DNA from: Nitrospirota bacterium | Lineage (GTDB): Bacteria > Nitrospirota > Leptospirillia > Leptospirillales > Leptospirillaceae | Assembly (NCBI GenBank): GCA_021827365.1 | Contig: JAKAWK010000011.1 | Span: 1 to 33,674, forward strand | DNA length: 33,674 bases | Reading direction: 5' to 3' | Shown here: positions 1-8,448 of the stretch, in pieces | How the letters are laid out: the number at the start of each line of letters is the position of its first letter | Position numbering within the stretch: the stretch's first letter is position 1 | Made by a program: the position numbers and the translations under genes | Notes under the pieces: model-generated | The model's database searches: none | Told to the model about the DNA's origin: nothing | Seen by the model: only the letters and a program-made list of their open reading frames with translations

Positions 1-61
1 GGGGCAAGAAAGTATTGGCAGGAGAAGAAAAAAACAGATAAAATCCGTCGCTGACGCTCCG

Positions 62-154
62 GGGTGGATCCCGATCAGGAAATCGGGTGGATCCTTACGG
101 TGAAATCAGGTGGCTCCCATCCCAGGAAATTGGGTGGCTCCCTTCGGTGAAATT
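62..154. repeat. Four tandem 23-24 bp repeats, probable IS21-family terminal repeats
   Basis: Four consecutive units are visible at 62-84, 85-107, 108-131 and 132-154. Each starts with (G/A)GGTGG(A/C)TCC and ends with GGAAAT(C/T) or GTGAAAT(C/T). Arrays like this are known at the ends of IS21-family elements, where the transposase binds repeated sites. The array abuts the truncated IS256-family transposase, which suggests the IS21-like element inserted into it. The first 60 bases could hold the end of its last gene, but no product can be recognised there. Confidence 0.5.
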
Positions 155-1225
155 TTGCAATTGCCACCGGAATCGGAACGATCAACATTCGAAAGCCCAA
201 GATTCGGGATCGGTCCCGAAGCGGGGTTGTCTTCCATTCCGCGCTTCTCCCTCCGTACCTCCGGAAGAGCCGGAGCGTGGAGGAACTGGTTCCCCTTCTC
301 TACCTGAACGGCGTCTCGACCGGCCACATGCGGAAAGCCCTGGAATCTCTCCTGGGAGCGGACGCCAAGGGGTTCTCTCCCGCCATGGTGGGTCGGCTGA
401 AGGCGAAATGGACGAAAGAATACGAAGACTGGCGGAAAGGTCCGATCGAGGGGGAGTGGCTGTACCTCTTGACATCGACGGGATCTACTCGAAGATGCGG
501 AAGGAATCGGACCGGCTGTGCCTTCTGGTGGTCATGGGCGTGAATGTCAAGGGGGAGAAGAAGATCCTGGCGATCGAGGACGGGTTCCGGGAACCTTCCG
601 AAAGTTGGAAAGAGGTTCTGCGCGTCCTGGCGGAGAGAGGGCTCAAGCCTCCTCTCCTGGCCATCGGCGACGGGGCCCTGGGGTTCTGGCCGGCTCTCCG
701 GGGGTCTTCCCGACCACAAAGGAACAGCGATGCTGGCAACACAAGACCCTGAACGTCCTGAACCACCTGCCCAAGTCGCTTCAGGCCCGGGCCAAGTCCC
801 AGCTCCGGGAGATCTGGAATGCCGAGAACCGGAAAGAGGCACGGAAGGCGTTCCAGGCCTTTGTGAGGAACTACGGGGACAAATACCCGAAAGCGGCCCA
901 ATGCCTGAAGAAAGACGAGGAGACCCTTCTGGCTTTCTACGACTTTCCGGCGGCCCACTGGGTTTCGATCCGGACCACCAACCCGATCGAATCGACCTTT
1001 GCCACGATCCGGCACCGGACGGGTCGGGCGAGAGGGTGCTTTTCCCGGGAGAGCCTCCTGGCACTGGTGTTCCAGGTGGCGATGTCGGCGGAAAAAAGCT
1101 TCCGTCGGTTGAAAGGGTACACCCTCATCCCCAAACTCCTGAGGGGAACGATTTTTGAGGATGGAGTCGAAAGAAAACCAGAAAACAAGGACAAATCGAA
1201 AACGGAAGCAGAATGCGCCGCTTAG
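151..1225 (+). pseudogene. IS256-family (Mutator-type) transposase, 5'-truncated and frameshifted
   Basis: Three reading frames together give one IS256-type transposase. Frame 1 runs from about 151, with the segment INIRKPKIRDR, a conserved LPPYLRKS block and LYLNGVSTG, to about 470. A frame shifted by -1 carries the first catalytic Asp (DIDGIYSKM) and the second (GDGALGFW) up to about 700. A second -1 shift leads to EQRCWQHKTLNVLNHLPKS and the catalytic Glu in TTNPIESTF, ending at the stop at 1223-1225. The two shifts lie near 470 and at a run of five G near 700, and look like single-base losses. The N-terminal 80 or so residues expected for the family are missing and an in-frame stop lies at 148-150. 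The gene cannot make active transposase as read, unless the shifts are sequencing errors. Confidence 0.85.
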
Positions 1226-1272
1226 GCTCTCGCTCTAGGAGGTCATACACTGACATTTACAATAACTCTTGA
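1226..1272 (+). mobile_element. Probable right end of the IS256-family element
   Basis: After the transposase stop about 45 bases follow before the homology of the IS5-like transposase on the other strand begins. The inner part has an AGGAGGTCATACACTGACAT-type sequence of the kind often seen at IS256 ends. The exact terminus and target duplication cannot be fixed because the left end is missing. Confidence 0.35.
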
Positions 1273-2035
1273 TCAGGAACGGTGACGCCTGGCTGTCATG
1301 CACGGAGGCCGAGGTCAGAAGGCAGGCAACCGGAAGCCCTCCTTCGACCACGGAGACATGAAGTTTGTATCCCTTCCAATACTCGTGTTTCCCCTGGCTG
1401 TTTTTCTTCCCGCCCCAATTGCACACTTTGGGAATCGCCCGTTCCATCTTGCCCGGCGTCATGGGAAGGTACCGCTCCACCCCGGACGGGACCTTCTGGA
1501 CAACGGATTCTCCTTTTCTTGGACGGCCCCGTTTTCTCGACTTGACGACCACGCTCTTCCTGGTGTTCCGGGCCGTTTCCCTCGCCTTGATGGCCGAAGA
1601 GTCGTGGGCCGTGTGACAAATCCCCCGGTCCTTCACCTGGGCGTTCGCCAAGGCTTCCTGAGCCCGGAGGGGGATGTTCAGACAGGCCAGCGTGGAGTTG
1701 ACCCGGGAGAATGCCGATTCGTCGGGCAACCTCTTTCCGAGCTTCCAGCCCAGAATCCGGCGCAGATTGCCGTCGACTTCGACCCGGGCGATCATGTCGC
1801 GGGTTGCCGCGATGTTCAGAACGGCTTTGGCCACGAAAAACCGGGCGAAGGGCACCCAGTCGTAGGCAGGCCGGCCTGTCCAGCTCCGGTTCTGGTGAAT
1901 GCTTTCCTCGATGCGGACCACTTCAAGGATTGCGATGATCTTCTTGTGCTCCTCCGTCAGGACTTCCGCAAAGATGCGTTCAAAACGGGGAAACAGAAGT
2001 TGCGGAATATGATTCCAGAACGGACTGAATTTCAT
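1235..2035 (-). pseudogene. IS5-like DDE transposase, 3' end removed by the IS256 insertion
   Basis: The 266-residue product has an N-terminal DUF772-like region (about 55-110, with LGWKLGKRLPDESAFSRV) followed by the start of a DDE domain: AHDSSAIKARE with the first catalytic Asp, a basic linker KSRKRGRPRKG, and WKGYKLHV followed by LTSASVHDSQ, where the second Asp lies. Family members continue for another 100-200 residues. Here similarity stops after SPFLIK at about 1270 and the frame runs into IS256 end sequence. The start is secure: ATG at 2033-2035 is preceded by AAGGAGG at a good distance. The upstream inverted repeat is at 2134-2156. The third catalytic residue is absent, so it should be inactive. 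Assignment to IS5 rather than a neighbouring DDE family is tentative. Confidence 0.75.
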
Positions 2036-2133
2036 CGAGCCTCCTTAAGGTATTGGGAGTGGTGCATCGATGAAATAATTATATATTATAAATACTTAAA
2101 CGTAAACTCAGAGAAAATCGCTCGGCCGCACGA

Positions 2134-2156
2134 GTTTTGCAAGAGGCTCCTGGTAA
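2134..2156. repeat. Left inverted repeat bracketing the polysaccharide operon (IS end)
   Basis: The sequence GTTTTGCAAGAGGCTCC followed by TGGTAA is, apart from one extra base, the reverse complement of 9331-9352. It lies about 100 bases upstream of the IS5-like transposase start and 11 bases beyond the stop codon of the membrane glycosyltransferase gene. It is therefore probably the terminal repeat of that IS. Confidence 0.6.
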
Positions 2157-2167
2157 ATCAATTTGGC

Positions 2168-3688
2168 TCACTTTTCTGTGGGCATTGTTTCCAGCATGGC
2201 TGGCCATAATTTTGATTGCAGCATGCCAGTCAAGTCGAGGGTTGTTGCTGTACCCTCGGAAGCATGATTGCATTTATTTTCCATAACCAAAGAAATGGCG
2301 TGAGTGAAATGAACGCTTTTTAGGGTTTCACCAATAAAAGAGGGGATATCTTGGATAAATGCTGATGTTGGCATTCCGTACTCATCCGACAGGATCGGTG
2401 AGATGACTTGATAATGAAGGGGACACAGGAGAATCGTTTTGAGATCTGGATTTTTTTTAATCAGATTGAGTCTGTTCTTTGCATATGTTAATTCGAAAAC
2501 AGCTGGTTTGACTAATGTATCACGCACAAAATGAAATTGTAGTATTGTGCCACCAATTAAAAATGGAACAATCAAAAACATTTCGGACCATAATTTTTGA
2601 GTTGAAGCATGTGCGATGGACGCAACCGCTCCGGACATATAAGCGATCACCACAATCCAGACTGGAAACATAGTTCTCAGAAATGTAACAGGAAAGTTGG
2701 AAACCAGAACAGGTGAGAATGCAATCCCACAAAGGATTGGATAAAGTAACAACAAGGAAATTTTCTTTCCTATGGAGAGTCTTGATACGGTGATTCCGAC
2801 AATAATAACTCCGATCAAGAACCAGGGAAACCATGCTATGGGGTTTGCAAACCAAAACCTATGGATAATAGGCATTGATGTATGAAAAAAATCATTGATC
2901 CGTTCCAGGGTAGAATTCAATGGATGCATCGATCTACTGGGATCGGCGACCTTCAAATTCTGATAGGAAGTGGGGATATACCATAATCCATATAGGGCAA
3001 TAGAGATAATTCCTAATGAACCCATCTGGATCGTTTTTTGCGCCCACAATAAATCATCGTCTGTGAGCCAATGCCATAAACTGAATGCCAAAAGACCCCA
3101 ATACAACATTGCAGAGGGCTGATACGTCAAAGTTGCTGCACCAAAAAAGACAACTGAGAGCATCAGGAAGAAGATCTTGTTCAAACCATGGATTCTATTT
3201 TCAAGAACATGGTAGGCAATCAATCCGGAAATGATCGAAAAAATAGCCCCAACTACAATAAATGAGGCTGTGATCCAGAATGCACAGATCGCAACGGCTG
3301 GGACTGTGAGAGTTAAGGCAGACAAGAGTAGGGCTTTTAATGGAGCAATGTTATTTTTAACAAGATAGACGAATAGAAGATATGCCATGACAGCAATACT
3401 GATGAGGATAATGAATCGTACAAGGCTACCTTCTTCGGAAGAGTGAACAAACTTTGAATATCCGCAAAGGATCCACCCTCCAAGCGGTCGGCCCATATCT
3501 GAGTACCAGTTAATGCTTATTGGAGACCATGGGCACCTTCCGGAACCCTCATTAAAATTGAGATAATCATCATGAAACAGATAGTTCCCCTGAATAGTAG
3601 GATAAAACATTAACAATGAATAGATAAATAATATTGCAGCTACGATTAGGTTATTGTTAAGAAACCTATTGATCTTTTCATAGATCAC
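2168..3688 (-). CDS. Multi-pass membrane glycosyltransferase, GtrII-like
   Basis: This 506-residue integral membrane protein has a first membrane segment at about 14-32, a periplasmic loop with HDD at 39-41 and GRPLGG near 66-71, then some ten further hydrophobic segments and a soluble C-terminal tail of about 100 residues. The acidic pair after the first membrane segment plus GRP is typical of GtrII-type and related GT-C enzymes. These transfer a sugar from a polyprenyl-phosphate donor to lipopolysaccharide at the periplasmic face. It follows gtrB with a one-base overlap (TAG/GTG), so the two are translationally coupled and should act as a donor-making and a transferring enzyme. The start is GTG. 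The DNA is visibly AT-rich compared with the core. The sugar and acceptor are unknown, and another GT-C function is possible. Confidence 0.7.
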   Translation of the reverse strand: MIYEKINRFLNNNLIVAAILFIYSLLMFYPTIQGNYLFHDDYLNFNEGSGRCPWSPISINWYSDMGRPLGGWILCGYSKFVHSSEEGSLVRFIILISIAVMAYLLFVYLVKNNIAPLKALLLSALTLTVPAVAICAFWITASFIVVGAIFSIISGLIAYHVLENRIHGLNKIFFLMLSVVFFGAATLTYQPSAMLYWGLLAFSLWHWLTDDDLLWAQKTIQMGSLGIISIALYGLWYIPTSYQNLKVADPSRSMHPLNSTLERINDFFHTSMPIIHRFWFANPIAWFPWFLIGVIIVGITVSRLSIGKKISLLLLYPILCGIAFSPVLVSNFPVTFLRTMFPVWIVVIAYMSGAVASIAHASTQKLWSEMFLIVPFLIGGTILQFHFVRDTLVKPAVFELTYAKNRLNLIKKNPDLKTILLCPLHYQVISPILSDEYGMPTSAFIQDIPSFIGETLKSVHFTHAISLVMENKCNHASEGTATTLDLTGMLQSKLWPAMLETMPTEK

Positions 3689-4647
3689 TATGATTGTTCT
3701 CCAAGATTTTTTGAAAAGTGTTTTTCGGACTCCACAATTGTCAGCGGTTTATTTTTTACCTGGTTGAAGATCCTCCCAATATAGGCCCCGATGATCCCCA
3801 AAAAAAGCGTATTGATTGATAGGGAGAAAAGCTGGATCAGGACAATTGTCGTGAACCCCCTGGGCCAATGGGAACCAATCAACCAGTGAGAAATAAAAAC
3901 TCCGAGGATACCTACTGATGTCAGAAGGAAAAAGACCATTCCGGAATAAAAGACAATCCTCAATGGCATGACGGAATGATTAATAATGCCGTCCACACCC
4001 AATACGAAAAGGTTAGCCCAACTGAATTTACTTTTCCCTCTGGTTCTAGCCTGTCGATCATAAGGAATCCCGATCTGACGGAAACCCATTTCGGAAATGA
4101 TTCCCCTCAGATAAGGGCTATCATCTTTGACTAGCCTGATTTCTTCCAAAATTCTGCGATCGACCAATCTAAAATCACCTGCATCCACAGGAAGGTTCTG
4201 GTCACTGATGACACTCACAAAACGATAATAGATTTTTCGAAGTGCATGAATCAGGAAGCCCTCTTCCCGAGTTCTTCGAATGCCAAAAACAACTTGGTAT
4301 CCTTGCTCCCAAAGATTTAAAAACTCTGGGACCAACCCAATCGGATCCTGAAGATCGCAATCCAGTTGAACCGCAGCATCCCCTGTTGCGTTCAGATACC
4401 CGGTCAATATTGACTTCTGATATCCAAAATTTCGTGAAAATCGTATGATGTGAACTCTTGGATCTCTCTTTGCAATGGCTTCCAGAAGTTGCCATGTTTT
4501 ATCGTGACTATGATTATCTGTGAACACAAACTCAAAGTTATAGCGCTGCTTGAGAGATTCTGTCATTTCCGATACTTGCTCGTAGAAAAATTCAATATTT
4601 TCTTCTTCATTGAAAACTGGCACCACGAAAGAAATTTTTTTCTTCAA
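3688..4647 (-). CDS. gtrB: Polyprenyl-phosphate glycosyltransferase, GtrB/DPM1-like
   Basis: This 319-residue GT2-family enzyme would move a hexose from a nucleotide sugar to bactoprenyl phosphate at the inner face of the cytoplasmic membrane. The N-terminal GT-A domain shows FVVPVFNEEENI (7-18), TDNHSHDKT (43-51) and the metal-binding DCDLQDP (96-102). Two membrane hairpins lie at about 230-255 and 265-290, as in GtrB/YfdH and ArnC-type proteins. The start is TTG at 4645-4647, overlapping the upstream stop as TTGA and preceded by AAAGGGA at about 5 bases. Downstream it overlaps the GtrII-like transferase by one base. The flippase GtrA that usually accompanies gtrB is not next to it. Confidence 0.82.
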   Translation of the reverse strand: MKKKISFVVPVFNEEENIEFFYEQVSEMTESLKQRYNFEFVFTDNHSHDKTWQLLEAIAKRDPRVHIIRFSRNFGYQKSILTGYLNATGDAAVQLDCDLQDPIGLVPEFLNLWEQGYQVVFGIRRTREEGFLIHALRKIYYRFVSVISDQNLPVDAGDFRLVDRRILEEIRLVKDDSPYLRGIISEMGFRQIGIPYDRQARTRGKSKFSWANLFVLGVDGIINHSVMPLRIVFYSGMVFFLLTSVGILGVFISHWLIGSHWPRGFTTIVLIQLFSLSINTLFLGIIGAYIGRIFNQVKNKPLTIVESEKHFSKNLGEQS

Positions 4648-5546
4648 GAGAGTCCCTTTTGCATGACATCTTCCAATGTTTTCCGGATTCCAGACTCAAT
4701 GTCGTGTTGGCACCTCCAGCCGAGGGCCTCAATTCCTGTGACGTCAGCACTGGAGTTCATGATTTCATTTTCTCGATAAGGAACTCCACCAAACACAAGT
4801 TTTGTCTTTGACCCTGTAACTCTGTGCACGGTTGACACAAAATCTCGTATGCTGACAGTTTGTCCGGTTCCGATCCCGAATTGGGTAAATCCGAAAGGGA
4901 TTTCCTCCAATTTATCCAAGAGAGTTATGTAAGCCTCCGCTACATCGTCGATATAAACGAAATCGCGCTTCTGTTCCCCAAGGGTAAGCTGTAATTCTGG
5001 AACATTTTGAAGGCAATTTCGGATGATATGGGACACGAATTTGCAATTGTCGTCTTCCGGTCCATAGAGATGTTCAAGACGCAAGTTGAGAAATCTTATT
5101 TTTCCTGATCCAGCAATGAGCTTTCCCTGTTCCATGAACTGACGTTTTGAGAGGGCATAACTGCTCAAGTAATTGGTTAAGGGGGACTCTGTGTTGAAAT
5201 ACGTATCCGTATTGAAAAACGTATCCGTATTGAAGAGGATCGCTGTCTCAAGAAGTTTCAGGGGAATCACCACATTTGAATCAAATATTGAGGAAACGGT
5301 TTCGCCGTGCTTCCCATAACAGGTTGCGGTATGAAGAACCACATCCACTCGATCAAGCTTTTCGAAGGGTTTTTCAAGTCCGTCTTCGACATCGAAAATA
5401 TGCAGATGAGGGATCAGGGAAGCAATTTTTTCCAAGCTGGAGGACTTTCGCTTGAGGAGAACGATCGTGTAGTTTTCAGCTAGCAGAGATTTTACGAGAT
5501 GACTCCCGAGAAAACCGGTTCCTCCGGTTATCAGTATGGTTTTCAT
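4644..5546 (-). CDS. NAD(P)-dependent SDR sugar epimerase/reductase, CDP-abequose/paratose synthase-like
   Basis: This 300-residue extended short-chain dehydrogenase has the nucleotide-binding GGTGFLGSHL at 8-17, the catalytic pair in YALSKRQF (about 130-137) and a sugar-binding C-terminal half. Next to rfbF/G/H it most likely reduces the CDP-4-keto-3,6-dideoxyhexose they make, as RfbJ (abequose) or RfbS (paratose) does. The product stereochemistry cannot be read from the sequence. The ATG start is one base beyond the stop of the toxin-RfbH fusion. An oddity is a duplicated hexapeptide (FNTDTF / FNTDTY, then a degenerate third FNTES) just before the catalytic Tyr, caused by an 18 bp tandem duplication in the region that supplies the catalytic Thr/Ser. 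Confidence 0.75.
   Translation of the reverse strand: MKTILITGGTGFLGSHLVKSLLAENYTIVLLKRKSSSLEKIASLIPHLHIFDVEDGLEKPFEKLDRVDVVLHTATCYGKHGETVSSIFDSNVVIPLKLLETAILFNTDTFFNTDTYFNTESPLTNYLSSYALSKRQFMEQGKLIAGSGKIRFLNLRLEHLYGPEDDNCKFVSHIIRNCLQNVPELQLTLGEQKRDFVYIDDVAEAYITLLDKLEEIPFGFTQFGIGTGQTVSIRDFVSTVHRVTGSKTKLVFGGVPYRENEIMNSSADVTGIEALGWRCQHDIESGIRKTLEDVMQKGLS
5199..5234 (-). repeat. 18 bp tandem duplication inside the SDR gene
   Basis: Two 18 bp copies at 5217-5234 and 5199-5216 differ at one base. Each encodes FNTDT plus F or Y. A partial third copy continues to about 5185 (FNTES). The reading frame is kept. Confidence 0.85.
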
Positions 5547-5547
5547 G

Positions 5548-7167
5548 TCAGCGGGTTTTTAAGACCGAACTTTGGAAAAAGTTTTTCATATGACCACCTA
5601 GATAGTCCAGCATTACTTCAGCCAGTCCTGGATACACACCGATCCAGAAAGTGTTGTTCATGATCAGATCGGTATTTGTAAGTGTGCCGCTCACGCGGTA
5701 GTGCTTCTTTTGGAAATAGGGCTGACGGGTCAGATTCCCTGCAAATAGGAGACGACTGCCAATTTTGTGCTGATCCAGGTATTTGAGGAGATCCAGTCGT
5801 TCTATTCCAGTTTTTTTTTGAAGTGTGACGGGAAATCCAAACCAGGCTGGATCACTTCCTTCGGTTGCTTCAGGTAGGATCAGAAACTCCTGCAGTTCAG
5901 ATAGTCGATTTCTTAAATAACGAAAGTTGCGCTTTCTGGTCGCAATGAATTCCGGCAACCGGTCCAATTGCGCAAGACCGACTGCTGCCTGCATGTCCGT
6001 GACTTTCAGGTTATAGCCTACATGAGAGTATGTGTATTTGTGGTCGTATCCCTGCGGCAGTCCGCCCAGTTGCCATCCAAAGCGCTTTCCGCAAGTATTG
6101 TCTTTGCCCGGAGGACAGTAACAGTCTCGACCCCAATCGCGGAAAGACTCAAGAATTCGCTTGAGTTTCCCGCTTTTGGTAAATACTGCGCCGCCTTCGC
6201 CCATTGTAATGTGATGGGCAGGATAGAAGCTGAGTGTGCCGATGTCTCCGAAGGTGCCGACCTTTTTGTCCTTGTATGTGGAACCCAGAGCATCGCAGCA
6301 ATCCTCGACAATCCAGAGGTCATATTTTTTGGCGACTCTCATCACTTCATCAAGGGCAAAGGGATTTCCCAATGTGTGGGCAATCATGATGGCCCTGGTT
6401 TTGTCGGATACCGCTTTCTCGATTTGTGAGGGATCGATATTGTAAGTAGGAATTTGTATGTCGACAAAAACCGGTACCAAGCCATTCTGAAGCAAAGGAT
6501 TCACTGTGGTCGGAAAGCCTGCGGCGACAGTGATGACTTCATCTCCGGATTTCAGAGCTTTCTCTCCCAGTTGGGATGAGGTAAGGGCTGAAACCGCCAG
6601 CAAATTTGCCGACGAGCCGCTGTTTGTTGTAAGGACATACTTGATCCCCAGAAATTCTCCCAGCTTTTTCTCAAAGGCATCGTTGAAACGTCCTGTGGTA
6701 AGCCATGCGTCGAGAGAAGCATCGGCCATATTCTGAAGCTCCTCAGTACCGATTACTTTACCTGAGGGAGGGATAACACTGACTCCAGGTTCAAATGGGT
6801 GTTTTTTCAGGCTGTAGGAGGAAAAGTGAGGAATTTCCGACAAGATCAGTCTGCGCCAGACTTTGGCCATTGTAGGAGCAGTCAGTTGCGCCAGTGGTTT
6901 GATAACAATATCCTTGTGCAATAGTATTGCTTTGTCTAAACGCAGGTGACTTGGGAATGGGAGAGGTTCACCACAATAATCGTCTTTTACAAGTTCAAAG
7001 CCTTGAGAATCACTTTCAACGGGTGTACGAGTGATAAACAAGAACCTGACATCGCCATTCTTGTCTGGCATCGTGAGGGCTAAGGCTGGACGGGCCTTGT
7101 TTCCTGACAAATCGGTGAAAGGAAATGGGAGTTTATAAATTCCCCCTGCCAGAACCTCACAGGTCAT
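5548..7167 (-). CDS. rfbH: Fusion of a MazF/PemK-like toxin domain with RfbH, CDP-4-keto-6-deoxyglucose 3-dehydrase
   Basis: From ATG at 7165-7167 the product has 539 residues; an upstream in-frame start at 7209 is less likely. Residues 1-115 read as a MazF/PemK-type domain: [15 protein letters not shown], then ARPALAL with the Arg (26) that is catalytic in MazF, FLFITRTP with the conserved Thr (46), and a C-terminal helix [12 protein letters not shown]. Residues 116-539 are RfbH (DdhC/E1), the PMP-dependent [2Fe-2S] enzyme that removes the 3-OH of CDP-4-keto-6-deoxyglucose. It has [35 protein letters not shown] with His in place of the usual PLP lysine, and the iron-sulfur cysteines in [12 protein letters not shown]. 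RfbH proteins are normally about 440 residues with no such extension. Start choice: ATGACCTGTGA overlaps the stop of the antitoxin-like gene, as in toxin-antitoxin pairs. An internal ATG at 6868-6870 could give a free RfbH of about 440 residues. RNase activity is inferred from motifs only. Confidence 0.85.
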   Translation of the reverse strand: MTCEVLAGGIYKLPFPFTDLSGNKARPALALTMPDKNGDVRFLFITRTPVESDSQGFELVKDDYCGEPLPFPSHLRLDKAILLHKDIVIKPLAQLTAPTMAKVWRRLILSEIPHFSSYSLKKHPFEPGVSVIPPSGKVIGTEELQNMADASLDAWLTTGRFNDAFEKKLGEFLGIKYVLTTNSGSSANLLAVSALTSSQLGEKALKSGDEVITVAAGFPTTVNPLLQNGLVPVFVDIQIPTYNIDPSQIEKAVSDKTRAIMIAHTLGNPFALDEVMRVAKKYDLWIVEDCCDALGSTYKDKKVGTFGDIGTLSFYPAHHITMGEGGAVFTKSGKLKRILESFRDWGRDCYCPPGKDNTCGKRFGWQLGGLPQGYDHKYTYSHVGYNLKVTDMQAAVGLAQLDRLPEFIATRKRNFRYLRNRLSELQEFLILPEATEGSDPAWFGFPVTLQKKTGIERLDLLKYLDQHKIGSRLLFAGNLTRQPYFQKKHYRVSGTLTNTDLIMNNTFWIGVYPGLAEVMLDYLGGHMKNFFQSSVLKTR

Positions 7168-7372
7168 TCCACACATCCTCTTCAGACCTTCCAAGGACCT
7201 CTTGGGCAAACCCAGTCATTTCCTGCATTTTGGCAGTGGCAATCTTTTTGTTTGGAAGATCTTCATCCAGATCCAGAACGATGACTTCAAGACGAGTTCC
7301 TGCCGGTTTCCCAACCTTTAGATGCAGGATCCCGTCTTCACCGACGGTTTCCACGGTCCTCATAGCGTGCAT
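7157..7372 (-). CDS. Small antitoxin-like protein upstream of the toxin-RfbH fusion
   Basis: The product is about 71 residues from ATG 7370-7372; a GTG three bases upstream and an ATG at 7361-7363 ([11 protein letters not shown]) are alternatives. It has an N-terminal beta-rich stretch ([20 protein letters not shown]) and an acidic, helical C-terminus (LDLDEDLP...[18 protein letters not shown]). This matches the layout of small antitoxins encoded before PemK/MazF-like toxins, where the N-terminus dimerises and the acidic tail wraps the toxin. GAGGGAG lies about 6 bases before the start. It overlaps the rfbG stop as TGATG and the fused toxin's start by 11 bases, so it sits inside the sugar operon. 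The family is unnamed here; the role is inferred from neighbour and shape. Confidence 0.65.
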   Translation of the reverse strand: MHAMRTVETVGEDGILHLKVGKPAGTRLEVIVLDLDEDLPNKKIATAKMQEMTGFAQEVLGRSEEDVWNDL

Positions 7373-8448
7373 CACAGTTCTCCCTCATTTTGATAAGCAC
7401 GAATCTGACTGATCGTTCTCTCGCGCATCTCTTCCTTATTTGCATAGGCACGATACCAGTCGCTGATCGTCTGCAGGGCAGTTTCAAGATCCCATCGTGG
7501 CATCCAGCCGATTCGTGTTCTGCTTTTTGAAGAGTCCAGCTTAAGGTAGTGCGCTTCGTGGGGGTGTTTCCCCTCGGCCAATGTCCAGAGAGCACTTTCA
7601 CCCCAGAGAGTGGACAATCGATCCGCAATCCATTCGACTGGTTTGGCATCCTCATCATTTGGGCCGAAATTCCACGCTTCGGCATAATTCGGCCCTTCTG
7701 CCCATAGCTTCTCTGCCAGCAAGAGATATCCTGAAAGTGGCTCCAATACATGCTGCCAAGGACGTATTGCTTGAGGATTTCGGATAATTGCTGGCTGCTT
7801 TTCCATGATCGAACGCATAATATCTGGAATCAGCCGGTCATTTGCCCAATCCCCCCCGCCGATTACATTTCCGGCACGGGCAGATGCCAATGCAACACCG
7901 TGGCGCTCAAACTCGGCAGGATTAAAAAACGAGTTACGAAACGCTGAAGTGAGCAACTCTGAGCAACCCTTGCTGTTGCTGTAGGGATCGTAACCGCCCA
8001 TCGGTTCGTTTTCACGGTAACCCCAAGCCCATTCTCGGTTTTCGTAGCACTTATCGCTGGTGATATTGACCACGACCTTTACTCTACCAACACGGCGGAC
8101 GGCTTCGAAAAGGTTTACTGTGCCCATGACATTAGTTTCATAGGTTTCTACCGGATTGGCATAAGAGTAACGCACCAAAGACTGGGCAGCCATGTGAAAG
8201 ACAATCTCGGGTTGGTGGGAAGAGACTACGGTCTGGATTTGCTCCAGATCGCGTACATCACCTATGCAGGAAGTCATTCCACCAGCAACATGGGCTGATT
8301 CAAAAAGACTTGGTTTCGTGGGCGGCGGGAGAGAATACCCAACGACCTTGGCTCCCACGCACTGGAGCCAAAGAGAAAGCCAACTGCCCTTGAATCCGGT
8401 ATGACCTGTGATAAGAACTTTTTTATTTTTCCAAAAAGAGGGATCCAT
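7372..8448 (-). CDS. rfbG: CDP-glucose 4,6-dehydratase
   Basis: This 358-residue SDR enzyme turns CDP-glucose into CDP-4-keto-6-deoxyglucose. It shows GHTGFKGSW near residue 15 for NAD binding, the HMAAQSLVRYSY segment, NITSDKCYEN with the TSDK catalytic stretch, and YDPYSNSK with the YxxxK pair. Length and motifs match RfbG/DdhB throughout. The start is ATG at 8446-8448, which overlaps the rfbF stop as TGATG and has GGAAGA about 7 bases upstream. In-frame ATG 8454 and GTG 8451 are possible. The longer frame back to 8532 would lie inside rfbF and is not supported. Its product is the substrate of the RfbH half of the downstream fusion protein. Confidence 0.93.
   Translation of the reverse strand: MDPSFWKNKKVLITGHTGFKGSWLSLWLQCVGAKVVGYSLPPPTKPSLFESAHVAGGMTSCIGDVRDLEQIQTVVSSHQPEIVFHMAAQSLVRYSYANPVETYETNVMGTVNLFEAVRRVGRVKVVVNITSDKCYENREWAWGYRENEPMGGYDPYSNSKGCSELLTSAFRNSFFNPAEFERHGVALASARAGNVIGGGDWANDRLIPDIMRSIMEKQPAIIRNPQAIRPWQHVLEPLSGYLLLAEKLWAEGPNYAEAWNFGPNDEDAKPVEWIADRLSTLWGESALWTLAEGKHPHEAHYLKLDSSKSRTRIGWMPRWDLETALQTISDWYRAYANKEEMRERTISQIRAYQNEGEL

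Noticed and set aside
1298-2209. A 303-codon plus-strand frame opposite the IS5-like transposase
   Set aside because: Shadow of the transposase, whose ribosome site and DDE-type motifs are on the minus strand.
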